Assembly: GCF_019656655.1 (NCBI RefSeq)
Contig: NZ_BPMV01000001.1
Coordinates: 2,232,001-2,296,000, forward strand
Length of the DNA: 64,000 bases
Origin: Tsukamurella sp. TY48
GTDB taxonomy: Bacteria > Actinomycetota > Actinomycetes > Mycobacteriales > Mycobacteriaceae
Direction of reading: 5' to 3'
Below are positions 11,501-19,266 of the stretch, one piece after another. The position numbers and the translations under genes were made by a program. Position 1 is the stretch's first letter, and every line of letters starts with the position of its first letter. The notes beneath the pieces are model-generated. The model was not told where the DNA came from, ran no database searches, and saw only the letters and a list, made by a program, of their open reading frames with translations.

Positions 11501-13108
11501 CTTGTCGGCGGTGGCCTTGTCTGCTGCTGCCTTGGCGGCGTCGCGGGCGGCGGTGGCGTTGGAGGTGGCCGAGTCGGCCTTGTTCTCCGCGGCCTTCTGC
11601 GCAGCGGCGGAGTCGGCTGCGGTGGCCTTGTCGGTGGCTGCCTTGTCGGCGGCGGCCTTCGCCGTGTCTCGGGCGGTGGTGGCCTTCGATGCGGCGTCGT
11701 CGGCGGCCTTCTGGGCGGCGGCTCGGTCGTCGGCGGCCTTCTGCGCGGCGGCCTTGTCGGCGGCGGCTTGGTTTGTGGCGGTGCGGCGTTCGTTCTCGCG
11801 GTCGTCGGCGGCCTGCTCGGCTGTCTTCTTCTCTGCGGTGGCCTGCTCGGCGGCCTTGGCCGCCTTGTCGGCAGCGGCGGTGGCGTCGTTGAGTTTCTGC
11901 TGCGCGTTCGTGGCGGCGTCGGCAGCGGACTTGTGGGCGGCGTCGGCGGCGGTCTTATCGGCGGCGGCCTTCTGCGCGGCGTCGGCTGCCTTGGACTGGG
12001 CATCACGCGCGGCATTCAGCTGATCCGCAGCCGTCTTGGCCGCGGCGGCCTTCTCCGTCGAAGCCTGCTCGGCTGCGGTGCGATCCTTCGTCGCCTGTTC
12101 TGCTGCCGCGGCGGCCTTCTGCGCGGCCGTATTGGCGGCAGCGAGGCGATCCTCGGCCTTCTTCACGGCGTCGGCGGACGCCGACTGGTTGGCACGCGCG
12201 GCGTCCAACGCCCTGCGCGCCCGGTCCGCCTCGCTCGCAGCCCACTCCGCCGCGATGCGTGCGGCCATCGCGCTCGCGCGCGCCTGCGCCGCGTAGTCGA
12301 TACCCGGAATGCTCACGGGGGAGCGGAGATCGAAGTAACCGCCGATCCCGAAGCCGAACCCGATACCGGGACCCAGACCGATGCCGAAGCCGATGCCGGC
12401 GCCCAGCCGCAGACCGTCGGGCCCGTAGCCCAGGCCCGCGCCCAGACCGAACCCGATACCGACGCCCGGCGCGATGCCGAGGCTGAAACCGGTGCCGAAG
12501 CCGTAGGGCAGGGCGGGACCGAATCCCGGCGTGAGACCGAGATTGAACCCGGGAGTGAACCCGTACCCGGGGCCGAAGCCCCCGCCGAAGCCCACGCCGG
12601 ACCCGAACCCGAAGCCGTTGCCGAGCCCCGCGCCGAAGCCCGCGCCCGCGCCGAAACCGAGCCCGGGGCCGAAGCCGACTCCCGCACCCAGTCCGAAGCC
12701 CGGACCGTCCGTCGGCGCCCCGACGCCCACCCAGGGGCCCAGACCGATCCGCCCGAAGTCAGGGGCATTGCCGATCACATAGGAGCCGTTGCTGTTGTAG
12801 CCGCCGAGTGCGAAGCCACAGCTGAGGTCCAGCGGACTGTTCGCACCGCGCGCGCCCAGCCACACGAGCCGCGTGGGGTAGCACGGTGCGGTGGCGGTCC
12901 CCGCGGACGCGCGATCGGCCACCGCGGCGGACGGCACCTGCACCGAGAACGGAGACCCCATCCAGCCGGCGCTCGCGGGCGTGAGCGCCACCTGTCGCGT
13001 GCTGGAATCGATGAGGTTGTTCTGTGCTGCGGCAACTCCAGCGGAGCCTGAGGTCACCAGGCCCACGACAGTGGTGGTTGCAGCAGCGGCGCGTGCGATC
13101 GACGACAT
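2540..13108 (-). CDS. Giant secreted alanine-rich rod protein (N-terminal ~3,510 residues, truncated by the IS)
   Basis: I do not recognise a named family. Residues 1-28 are a Sec-type signal peptide ending GVAAA-QN. Residues 29-120 hold two cysteines (C76, C97) that could pair. Residues 121-258 are a Gly/Phe/Pro-rich block (GFGPGLGFGAGAGFGAG). From about 272 onward the chain is almost only A, D, K, T, Q, E and R in pentad-like units (AAADK, AAAQK, TAADQ, AAAAK), with occasional seven-residue units. Breaks occur near residues 1735-1760 (GGLLTPIINLLFDS) and 1835-1860. Such sequence should be almost wholly helical. The last 12 residues and stop come from the IS. Without it the protein would exceed 3,900 residues. 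The start has an AAGGA 11 bases upstream. Inference: an extracellular or envelope spacer or fibre. The truncated product might still be exported. Confidence 0.8.
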   Translation of the reverse strand: MSSIARAAAATTTVVGLVTSGSAGVAAAQNNLIDSSTRQVALTPASAGWMGSPFSVQVPSAAVADRASAGTATAPCYPTRLVWLGARGANSPLDLSCGFALGGYNSNGSYVIGNAPDFGRIGLGPWVGVGAPTDGPGFGLGAGVGFGPGLGFGAGAGFGAGLGNGFGFGSGVGFGGGFGPGYGFTPGFNLGLTPGFGPALPYGFGTGFSLGIAPGVGIGFGLGAGLGYGPDGLRLGAGIGFGIGLGPGIGFGFGIGGYFDLRSPVSIPGIDYAAQARASAMAARIAAEWAASEADRARRALDAARANQSASADAVKKAEDRLAAANTAAQKAAAAAEQATKDRTAAEQASTEKAAAAKTAADQLNAARDAQSKAADAAQKAAADKTAADAAHKSAADAATNAQQKLNDATAAADKAAKAAEQATAEKKTAEQAADDRENERRTATNQAAADKAAAQKAADDRAAAQKAADDAASKATTARDTAKAAADKAATDKATAADSAAAQKAAENKADSATSNATAARDAAKAAADKATADKQTAADSAAAQTAADKAAADAAKTAADKQAAQKNADTAATDANNAADKSAAAQTAAEKAAADAANNAADKQAAQKNADTAASDAKAAADKASADRATAAKNLDNASKNASTAASAAKDAADKAAASTTAANNAATAKTAADTAASKANDAAKSAADQAASAATKAKDADSAAAQARAAKSDADSAKTAADKDLADKTAAATKATADADTARTTHQQATAIADQAAKDKAAALSAAASQAKAANSADSASAAAASAADKAAAAKSAAEQSAAAADKTAKDAAAAATAAGERLAAANDAAQKAAADAAKAAQERADADKTAADNTAAAKAAADRLAAARDAQKQAEDAAQKAAADKAAADAAHKSAADAATNAQQKLNDATAAADKAAKAAEQATAEKKAAEQAAADRENERRTATNQAAADKAAAQKAADDRAAAQKAADDATKASTDAATAAKNAADKATADKRTANDSAAARDTAQKDAAQATSNATAARDAAKNAADNASADKATAADSAAAQTAAEKAAADAAKNAADKQAAQKTADTAAADANNAADKSAAAQTAAEKSAADAAKNAADKRAAERTALDRAAADKATADKAAADRAAAAKNLDNATTAANQKATAAKDAADKAASAKSASDSAAAAKTAADQAADQATRNATSASQAAASATTRSDAANTAAAQAQTAKTTADNAKTAADKDLADKTTAAKNAAAAADTARAGQQQADAAAAQAAKDKAAALTAAAEKATAAQTATEKAAAASSAAANASVKQNTAQQSAAAADKASQDAAAAKKAADERAAAEKAAADASAAAADAARNKAGDASTAAADRASAARAAADRTTAANAALQKAQADQAAADRTAAEAAKASDARAATANQAGATAAQKKSDADAADAARAAAEKVAADAARAAEEKSAAASDAADRAAAASAKAAESADARAKADRERAEADRAAAEKAAADKAAADKAAAAAQAASAARAEKDRANAARDAADKTAAEKAAAARTAADAATAAEAAAERSAAAESDARQAATAAAARQKDADSAAASASSSNDAARAAATKAAEDRAAADRSAATATATRAAADASAKAAADKAAADKAAAEKAAADSTKAQATSAAAVKAQQDAASAATAANERATASQAAADAARAQQDAQRSAQSSAAALQEAQSKSAAANTAEQQAQATANQTSNDVRNAQALVAQREAELRAKTGGLLTPIINLLFDSARRERQALTDARNALRDATTRDNAAQAALGTANTTATAASNEAKAAAATNTAAQDQLAGANTTKQNADAALSSATDRATSAQATADRSAAAVGQVTYDDTAVRAAKDKAAAAQATADKSAAAAAANPNDAAAAAKAAADRAAANKAAADAAQTERQAISSAAAAAVTNAAKKESDAKAAEAASAAAKSAAEKAAADAAKAEQDAANAAKAASDRASSAQAVAEKAAQDKAAADKAAADAAAARRDADTAAKAAADKAAADQQAAEAARATADKALADAEAARAAATKAQQTASERAASDKAAADAADAADKDAQRAAAERAAAEKVASEKAAAAKASADTAAADRSAADTAAAAQTAAEKAAADAAAKQDSASAAAQAAADKARDARAAADQAATAKSDADRAASAAAAAQRDAAASAAAAADRVSSNSTAAQKATSDQAAADEAARSAARTATDAAQASTAAANKAAADKAAAQKAADDQAAAAKDAAAKADAAKTAADQAAAAKTAADQAKAEADKAAADAAKARQDATTAAGNADAATAADKTAADKAAAAKTAAQNADAAKAAADKAQADATAAQTRAADAAKSAADKATATKTAADQAAAAKATADKQAADAAKAQQDAVAAAKSASDTAAAAKAAADAAAADQAKAQKAADDAAKAKQDATAADQAAANAAKAAADQAAATKAAADRATADRVAAEKDAADRAAAAKTAQDKATADKTAADAAKKAADQAAADRAAADKTAADQAAAAKTAQDKATADKQQANTSAQAQAQADKSAADAAAAQKAATDAAKTAADKATADKQAADNSAQAQTQADKSAADAANAQQAATDAAKTAADKADAAKQTADASTAAADKATAAKETADKTAADKTAAAHTADAAKKDADAQQTRAAATAADAKKSADQAAAAQSAADQAATNAADAARAAAERTKSAGSTANDAAAARAAAERTAADKAAIDKAMADKAAADKAAAQKAADDQAAAAKDAAAKADAAKTAADQAAAAKTAADQAKADADKAAADAAKARQDATTAAGNADAATAADKTAADKAAAAKTAAQNADAAKAAADKAQADATAAQTRAADAAKSAADKATATKTAADQAAAAKATADKQAAESADAAQRAADAATAAADRASAARTAADKATAEKAAADRAAADADKAQSDAAAADRDAADAAKKATEAAAAAKDAADRAASERAAADKAAGDAAAAAASAKDRADADRAAADAAKKAADQAAADRAAADKTAADQAAAAKTAQDKATADKQQANTSAQAQAQADKSAADAAAAQQAATDAAKTAADKATADKQAADNSAQAQTQADKSAADAANAQQAATDAAKTAADKADAAKQTADASTAAADKATAAKETADKTAADKTAAAHTADAAKKDADAKQATATDQAAAAKTAADQATAAKETADKAATDRANAAKAAADATAAAKAASDQAAAAKATADQVAADKAAADKAMADKAAAEKSAAEKASADQANASNDAAAKADAAKTAADQAAAAKTAADQAKAEADKAAADAAKARQDATTAAGNADAATAADKTAADKAAAAKTAAQNADAAKAAADKAQAEATTAQAQADKSAQAAADKATATQTAAEKAAADKAIADKAAADRAAAAQSATDAATAAADKADAARAAADKAATEKAAAEKVAADAAKSAADAQAADKAAADAAQAAADAARAAQEAADKAAAERSAAEKDAADRAAAAKTAQDKATADKTAADAAKKAADQAAADRAAADKTAADGSAEGFVVTSAQ
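2553..2578. repeat. Right terminal inverted repeat of the IS element
   Basis: 26-bp repeat, reverse complement of the left end with two mismatches. GTC at 2579-2581 is the right target-site duplication. Read on the minus strand, this end supplies 12 foreign codons (GSAEGFVVTSAQ) and the stop that terminates the truncated rod protein. Confidence 0.9.
3546..4158. repeat. Internal repeat family A, copy 2 (rod gene)
   Basis: About 600 bp nearly identical to the stretch at ~750-1291 continued at 2582-2650 (copy 1, split by the IS) and to 5177-5660 (copy 3). On the minus strand it encodes the segment with TADKQQANTSAQAQAQADK and ADNSAQAQTQADK motifs. It gives the pre-insertion sequence CCTGGTCTGCTGCGG at the IS target. 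Confidence 0.85.
4495..4945. repeat. Internal repeat family B, copy 2 (rod gene)
   Basis: About 450 bp nearly identical to 6008-6453 (copy 3), with a shorter related copy at 3101-3370. It encodes the ARQDATTAAGNADAATAADK segment on the minus strand. Near-identity at DNA level, including synonymous sites, points to recent duplication or gene conversion. Confidence 0.82.
5177..5752. repeat. Internal repeat family A, copy 3 (rod gene)
   Basis: Matches copy 1 across the IS insertion point: 867-1291 plus 2582-2727 joined. It shares the CTGCCCGGTCGGCGGCGTCC stretch ending at 2723 and 5747 or so. It confirms that nothing except the IS and one GTC was added to copy 1. Confidence 0.85.
6008..6453. 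repeat. Internal repeat family B, copy 3 (rod gene)
   Basis: Second long copy of family B; differs from 4495-4945 at only scattered bases (for example CTTGTCGGCG against CTTGTCTGCG at about 6076). Confidence 0.82.
10195..10478. repeat. Internal repeat family C, copy 1 (rod gene)
   Basis: About 280 bp repeated at 11694-11981. On the minus strand it encodes the AEQATAEKKAAEQAAADREN and ERRTATNQAAADKAAAQKA stretches. Weaker similarity continues on the low-coordinate side (9700-10060 against 11200-11560), so the duplicated unit may be close to 800 bp. Confidence 0.8.
11694..11981. repeat. Internal repeat family C, copy 2 (rod gene)
   Basis: Second copy of family C, 1.5 kb from copy 1 and nearest the N-terminal end of the rod. 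It reads AEKKTAEQAADDREN where copy 1 reads AEKKAAEQAAADREN. Confidence 0.8.
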
Positions 13109-13324
13109 GTTTTCTTCAGTCCTTTTGGGCAGGGATGCACAGCGCAGTCGTGCATCGTGCCAAAAGTGTCATTGCAAATAGGCCAACGCGGTACCAAATC
13201 AGATTCAATGTCGCGAATTCTTCAAAGTAGGTTTGGGCCACGCGCGACTGCAGATGTAGTCACGAACAGCAGTTCGATGAGCACCTGCTCAGTACGACGC
13301 TTGTTCGTTAGCAACAGGTTCGTT

Positions 13325-13903
13325 CTAGGGCGGCGAGAGCAGCGGCACTCCCGCCGCTTCCGCGGCCTCGCGGTACGCGGCGGCCAGGCTGGACACCGTT
13401 TCGTGGGCGTTGAGGCCGCTCGGATTGGGCAGGACCCACACCGCGGTCTCGCCGAGCCCCCGCGCCTGCCTCCCGACCGTGGCCTTCGGCTGACCGAAGG
13501 CCGTTCGGAACGCGGTGACCCCGAGCACCGCCAGAACCCGCGGGGCGACCCGATCGACCCGGGCCAGTAATGCCTCGCCGCCCTCCCGGAGCTCCGTCGT
13601 CGTCAGTTCGCTCGCCTTCGCCGTGGCCCGCGGGGCGACATTGGTGATGCCGACACCCGCGGCGATGAGCGCCTCGCGGTCCTCCGCGCGCATGCCCTCG
13701 GCGGCGTCGATCACGTGATCGGTGATGCCCGCGGCGTACAGCGCCGGATAGAAGCGGTTGCCGGGACGGGCGAAGTGGGCACCCGTGGCCGCGGTCCACA
13801 GCCCCGGATTGATCCCGGCGAACAGCAGCCGACAGTCCGGACCGATCAGATCGGGTACCTCGGTATCGGCGAAGGCCAGCAGCTGCTCGCGCGTGAATCC
13901 CAT
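13325..13903 (-). CDS. mug: G/U mismatch-specific DNA glycosylase
   Basis: The 192-residue protein belongs to the Mug family of the uracil-DNA glycosylase fold, which removes uracil or ethenocytosine from mismatches in base-excision repair. The two family signatures are both present: motif 1 as FAGINPGLWTAATGAHFARP near residues 28-47 (the N of NPG is the catalytic asparagine) followed by GNRFYPAL, and motif 2 as LPNPSGLNAH near residue 158. Length is typical for actinobacterial members. It is transcribed away from the SnoaL-like gene at 13948, with only 44 bp between start codons, so a shared divergent promoter region is likely. Confidence 0.92.
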   Translation of the reverse strand: MGFTREQLLAFADTEVPDLIGPDCRLLFAGINPGLWTAATGAHFARPGNRFYPALYAAGITDHVIDAAEGMRAEDREALIAAGVGITNVAPRATAKASELTTTELREGGEALLARVDRVAPRVLAVLGVTAFRTAFGQPKATVGRQARGLGETAVWVLPNPSGLNAHETVSSLAAAYREAAEAAGVPLLSPP

Positions 13904-13947
13904 GCAACGGTCCTACCCGCTCGATCGGCCGTGGTCCACTGGGGGAC

Positions 13948-14472
13948 ATGACCGTGGACGAACTCCTGGCCCGCCGCGAGATCCACGACGTGGTCCTCCG
14001 CTACTGCCGCGGCATCGACCGGCTCGACCTGGACGCGGTGCGCGACTGCTACCACCCGGGCGCCGTCGATCATCACACCGGCTTCACCGGGCCGGTGGAG
14101 GACTACGTGCCCTGGGTGCGTGGCCAGCTCACTTCGCTCGGCGGCACGCACCACCAGATCGGGAACCATCTGTGCGAGCCCTCGGGAGACACCGCGGTGG
14201 TCGAGACCTATTGCACGGCAACGCACTGGTCCACCCCGGGCGCGGAACTCCAGGCCTACGTGACGCTGGGCCTGCGCTACGTGGACCGGTTCGAGCGCCG
14301 GGCCGGACGGTGGGCGATCGCCGAGCGTTGGGCCGTCACCGACTGGACACGCTGGGAGAAGGACCTCACCGGACCCCTCGGCGTACCGGAGGCCGGCCCG
14401 CCGCCCGGGCGCGGCGGCGACGATCCCATCGACCTGCTCCGCGCTCAGGTACTGGGGCGCGACCGCTCGTAG
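13948..14472 (+). CDS. SnoaL-like (NTF2 fold) protein
   Basis: The 174-residue protein starts MTVDELLARREIHDVVLRYC, the beginning of the SnoaL_4 / NTF2-like superfamily. RGIDRLDLDAVRDCYHPGAVDHHTG follows the usual first-helix and beta pattern with acidic/His residues in the cone-shaped pocket. Such domains act as isomerases, hydratases or binding proteins, often on polycyclic or steroid-like substrates; no substrate can be assigned here. Its stop lies 28 bp inside the 3' end of the convergent ABC ATPase gene, so the two genes overlap tail to tail. Confidence 0.8.
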   Translation: MTVDELLARREIHDVVLRYCRGIDRLDLDAVRDCYHPGAVDHHTGFTGPVEDYVPWVRGQLTSLGGTHHQIGNHLCEPSGDTAVVETYCTATHWSTPGAELQAYVTLGLRYVDRFERRAGRWAIAERWAVTDWTRWEKDLTGPLGVPEAGPPPGRGGDDPIDLLRAQVLGRDRS

Positions 14473-15407
14473 AGCCGGCGCACCACGTCCTCGATATCGG
14501 GCTCGTCCACCGTGAGATCGCGCACCGTCGCCGTGTGCGAGACCGCGGCCAGAACCTCCGGCAGCGCGCCGCTCAACTCCAATCGTTGACGGAGGCCGCC
14601 GGCCTCGCTGGCGAGGTGCCGCGCACCGTCGACGTGCAGATCCGGAGTGGGACGGTCCAGGTCCAGCACGAGCACCCGCGCGGCACCCACGGTGTCGACG
14701 AGTCCGGGCAGCGTGCCGTCGTAGGCGGTGCGGCCGCGGTCGACCACCACGATCCGGTCGCAGAGGCGCTCCACATCGCCCATATCGTGCGTGGTGAGCA
14801 GCAGCGTGAGGCCGCGCTCGGCGCGCTCGGTGATGAGGAACTCGCGCAGCCGCTGCTTGCTGAGCACGTCGAGACCGATCGTGGGCTCGTCGAGGATCAG
14901 CAGCTCGGGGGAGTGCAGCAGCGCCGCGGCGACCTCCGCACGCATCCGCTGGCCGAGGCTGAGCTGGCGCACCGGCTGATCGAGGAACTCCGCCAGCTCC
15001 AGCCGCTCGACGAGCCGGCCGGTGCGGGCCCGCGCCTCGTCGGGCGTGAGCCGGTGGATGGCCGCGAGGATGTCGAACGAGCGGGAGGTGGGCAGGTCCC
15101 ACCACAGCTGGGAGCGTTGCCCGAAGACCACGCCCACGCGGCGCGCCACCGCGCGGCGCTGGGTGAGCGGATCGAGCCCGACGGTGCGCACCGTGCCGGA
15201 CGTGGGCACCAGGATGCCCATGAGCATCTTGATCGTGGTCGATTTCCCCGCACCGTTCGCGCCGATGTACCCCACCGATTCCCCGGGCGCCAGAGCGAGA
15301 TTCAACCGGTCGACGGCCGTGGTCTCCTTCTTCACCCGGCCGTTCCAGCCGCGCCGGACGAAGGTCCGGGTCAGATCGTGCGTCTCGATGATGTGTGGAC
15401 CGTTCAT
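14445..15407 (-). CDS. ABC-2 type transporter, ATP-binding subunit
   Basis: The 320-residue ATPase drives the two permeases encoded just upstream. Walker A is GANGAGKST at residues 49-57, the signature is LSLGQRMR at about 149, Walker B is LLILDEP near 169-175 and the switch histidine is H207 (TTHDMG). The C-terminal ~90 residues form the extension typical of the COG4586 ATPases that pair with COG3694 and COG4587 permeases. The start ATG at 15407 is chosen because it overlaps the stop of the preceding permease by four bases (ATGA). The export substrate is unknown. Related clusters are annotated as daunorubicin/lipid-type ABC-2 exporters. Confidence 0.88.
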   Translation of the reverse strand: MNGPHIIETHDLTRTFVRRGWNGRVKKETTAVDRLNLALAPGESVGYIGANGAGKSTTIKMLMGILVPTSGTVRTVGLDPLTQRRAVARRVGVVFGQRSQLWWDLPTSRSFDILAAIHRLTPDEARARTGRLVERLELAEFLDQPVRQLSLGQRMRAEVAAALLHSPELLILDEPTIGLDVLSKQRLREFLITERAERGLTLLLTTHDMGDVERLCDRIVVVDRGRTAYDGTLPGLVDTVGAARVLVLDLDRPTPDLHVDGARHLASEAGGLRQRLELSGALPEVLAAVSHTATVRDLTVDEPDIEDVVRRLYERSRPST

Positions 15408-16234
15408 CCGCCCGCCCCTCGGTAGTGCCGAATACCCAGCCGCCAGAAGAAGGCCGCCACCAGCACCGCCCACAGCGTGGCCAGCGGCAACAGCCACGCC
15501 AACCACGGCTGGAAGACGCCCTGGCCGGGCAGCTCCAGCACCACCAGCGTGGGGAGGTAGCCGGTGAAGGCCAGCGGTAGTACGAATCCCAGCGTCACCT
15601 TCAAGGCCGCGGGCATCACCGGTGCGGGTTGCGTGGCCGCGTACCTGCCGCCGTAGACGAAGGCATTGGTGAACTCGGCGCCGTTGACCAGGACGAACTG
15701 CAGCCCGGCGGCGATCACGAAGATGCTCGCGTAGATCACCGGTCCGCACAGCATCGCGAGCACCAGCATGCCGATCGTGGTGGGGCCCCAGTCGATCGGG
15801 TTGTGGGTGAGCGCGTACACCAGCGCGAAGACGCTCACCGCGGGCCGGGTGAGCCGGTTGATCCGGATGTCGCTGGTCATGAGCTGCGCCAGGATCGGCT
15901 GCGGGCGCAGGTAGAAGACGTCCACCGTGCCCTTGCGGATGTACCGGTTCAGCTTGTCCAGATGGCCGAACAGGATGTCGGCCAGGCAGAACGAGCCGTC
16001 GGCCAGCGCGAACACGAGCACCACCGCCGAGAAGGTGAGGCCGCCGATCACCTTGGCGTTGTGGAACAGCAGCCACACCTCGGCGAACTCGACGAGCCCG
16101 AGCACCGCGGCGGTCACCAGGTCGAGGGCCAGGGAGGCGCGGTAGGAGGCCTGCGCCTGGATGCGGGAGGCCAGCACCGCGCGGTAGGGCGCGAGCCGTC
16201 CGGGACGCCGGGACCCGGCGGAGACGTCAGCCAC
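15404..16234 (-). CDS. ABC-2 type permease, second subunit
   Basis: A 276-residue membrane protein with about six hydrophobic segments (for example LVTAAVLGLVEFAEVWLLF, LTFSAVVLVFALADGSFCLA, LPLATLWAVLVAAFFW). It has the conserved middle FGHLDKLNRYIRKGTVDVFY found in COG3694 permeases. It overlaps the next gene by 4 bp and the previous by 8 bp, so the three subunits are translationally coupled. It forms the membrane channel with the product of 16227-17081. Confidence 0.85.
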   Translation of the reverse strand: MADVSAGSRRPGRLAPYRAVLASRIQAQASYRASLALDLVTAAVLGLVEFAEVWLLFHNAKVIGGLTFSAVVLVFALADGSFCLADILFGHLDKLNRYIRKGTVDVFYLRPQPILAQLMTSDIRINRLTRPAVSVFALVYALTHNPIDWGPTTIGMLVLAMLCGPVIYASIFVIAAGLQFVLVNGAEFTNAFVYGGRYAATQPAPVMPAALKVTLGFVLPLAFTGYLPTLVVLELPGQGVFQPWLAWLLPLATLWAVLVAAFFWRLGIRHYRGAGG

Positions 16235-17081
16235 CCTGCACCTCCAGCCGTCGCCGTCCGGCCGAGGTGAGCAACGCGCCCAGCGTCAGGGCGACGACGC
16301 ACCACGCCGCCTGCGCGCCGACCGCCGGCAGGGCTGCGGCCACGTCGATCCGGCCGGAGAGGATGTCGCAGGGCGGCATGAGGATCGACGCGAACGGGGA
16401 GTGCTCGGCGATCGCGGCCAGCCACGCGGGGAACAGGCCGATGGGCACGAACATGCCCATCAGGAAGCTGGAGACGATCACGTAGAACAGCACGATGCCG
16501 CGGGTCTCCACCACCCAGAAACCGAGGATCTCCACCGCGTACAGCAGGGCCCGGCTCAGCACGATGGACAGCAGAATGCTCAGCGCACCCAGGGGGTACG
16601 CCGCGGGTTCGGGAGCCCAGGCCATCATCCCGGTGAGCAGGCCCACCCCGATCAGTGGGGACCAGCGCGGGATCAGCGAGTAGACCGCCCCGCCGAGACC
16701 GGTGGCGAGCGTGGCGAATTGGACGTTGAGCGGCCGCAGGAAATCGACGGCGATATCGCCGGTGCGGATCCGCTCGGGGAGCTCACCGTCGGTGCCGAAG
16801 CCGCCGATCGCGGTCAGCAGCCCCTGGGACAGGAAGATGTAGCTCACCATCAGCTCGGGCGTGTAGCCGCCCGCCATGCCGCCGGCGCCGGCGAGGGTGG
16901 CCAGCAGCACGCCCATCTTGAGGAATCCGAAGACGGTGTTGGTGAACAGCCCGGCCAGCGCCGCGGCCAGGTAGGTGGACTGCTGGCGGAACCCGGCGAC
17001 GGTCAGCCGGGCGTACGGACGGAGAGCTGCGAGGAGGGCGGCACGCCCGGACACTGCGGCCGCGCTGGATTGCGACGACAC
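16227..17081 (-). CDS. ABC-2 type permease, first subunit
   Basis: A 284-residue membrane protein of the COG4587 / ABC2_membrane_6 kind with about six hydrophobic segments (for example LSILLSIVLSRALLYAVEIL and VIVSSFLMGMFVPIGLFPAW). It carries the family-typical stretch RIRTGDIAVDFLRPLNVQ near residue 109. First gene of the exporter trio, starting 35 bp downstream of the acs stop on the same strand, so read-through from acs is possible although the two functions are unrelated. Confidence 0.85.
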   Translation of the reverse strand: MSSQSSAAAVSGRAALLAALRPYARLTVAGFRQQSTYLAAALAGLFTNTVFGFLKMGVLLATLAGAGGMAGGYTPELMVSYIFLSQGLLTAIGGFGTDGELPERIRTGDIAVDFLRPLNVQFATLATGLGGAVYSLIPRWSPLIGVGLLTGMMAWAPEPAAYPLGALSILLSIVLSRALLYAVEILGFWVVETRGIVLFYVIVSSFLMGMFVPIGLFPAWLAAIAEHSPFASILMPPCDILSGRIDVAAALPAVGAQAAWCVVALTLGALLTSAGRRRLEVQGG

Positions 17082-17116
17082 AGTGGACTGACGTTACCGC
17101 CCTCCCGGGCTCGGTG

Positions 17117-19063
<1,947 letters not shown>

Positions 19064-19266
19064 GGATCGATCGTAGTTTTCGGCTCGGGACGTGAGGAGG
19101 GGTTTACCCGAATTGAACCCGGTACGGGTGGGGTTGCAGGGGGTTGCCGGGGCCCTCGGCGGTGCCCGATCGGCGAGGGGCGGCTGTCCGTTAGCAGGAC
19201 AACACAGGTGGAGCGGCCCTAGAGTGCTCACCACCGAAGACAAGCCAAATCAGGCGGAGGTATCAG

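Noticed and set aside
3101-11981. CRISPR-like or satellite array suggested by many short repeats
   Set aside because: Repeats are in-frame coding units of variable spacing with no unique spacers of constant length.
2621-13051. Very long plus-strand open frames rich in Gly, Cys and Arg opposite the rod gene
   Set aside because: They mirror the low-complexity Ala codons (GCC/GCG read as GGC/CGC). They lack start signals and sensible protein composition.
19064-19243. 60-residue N-terminal extension of acs
   Set aside because: The extension is Pro/Arg-rich and unlike known acetyl-CoA synthetases; the ATG at 19063 gives the usual length.
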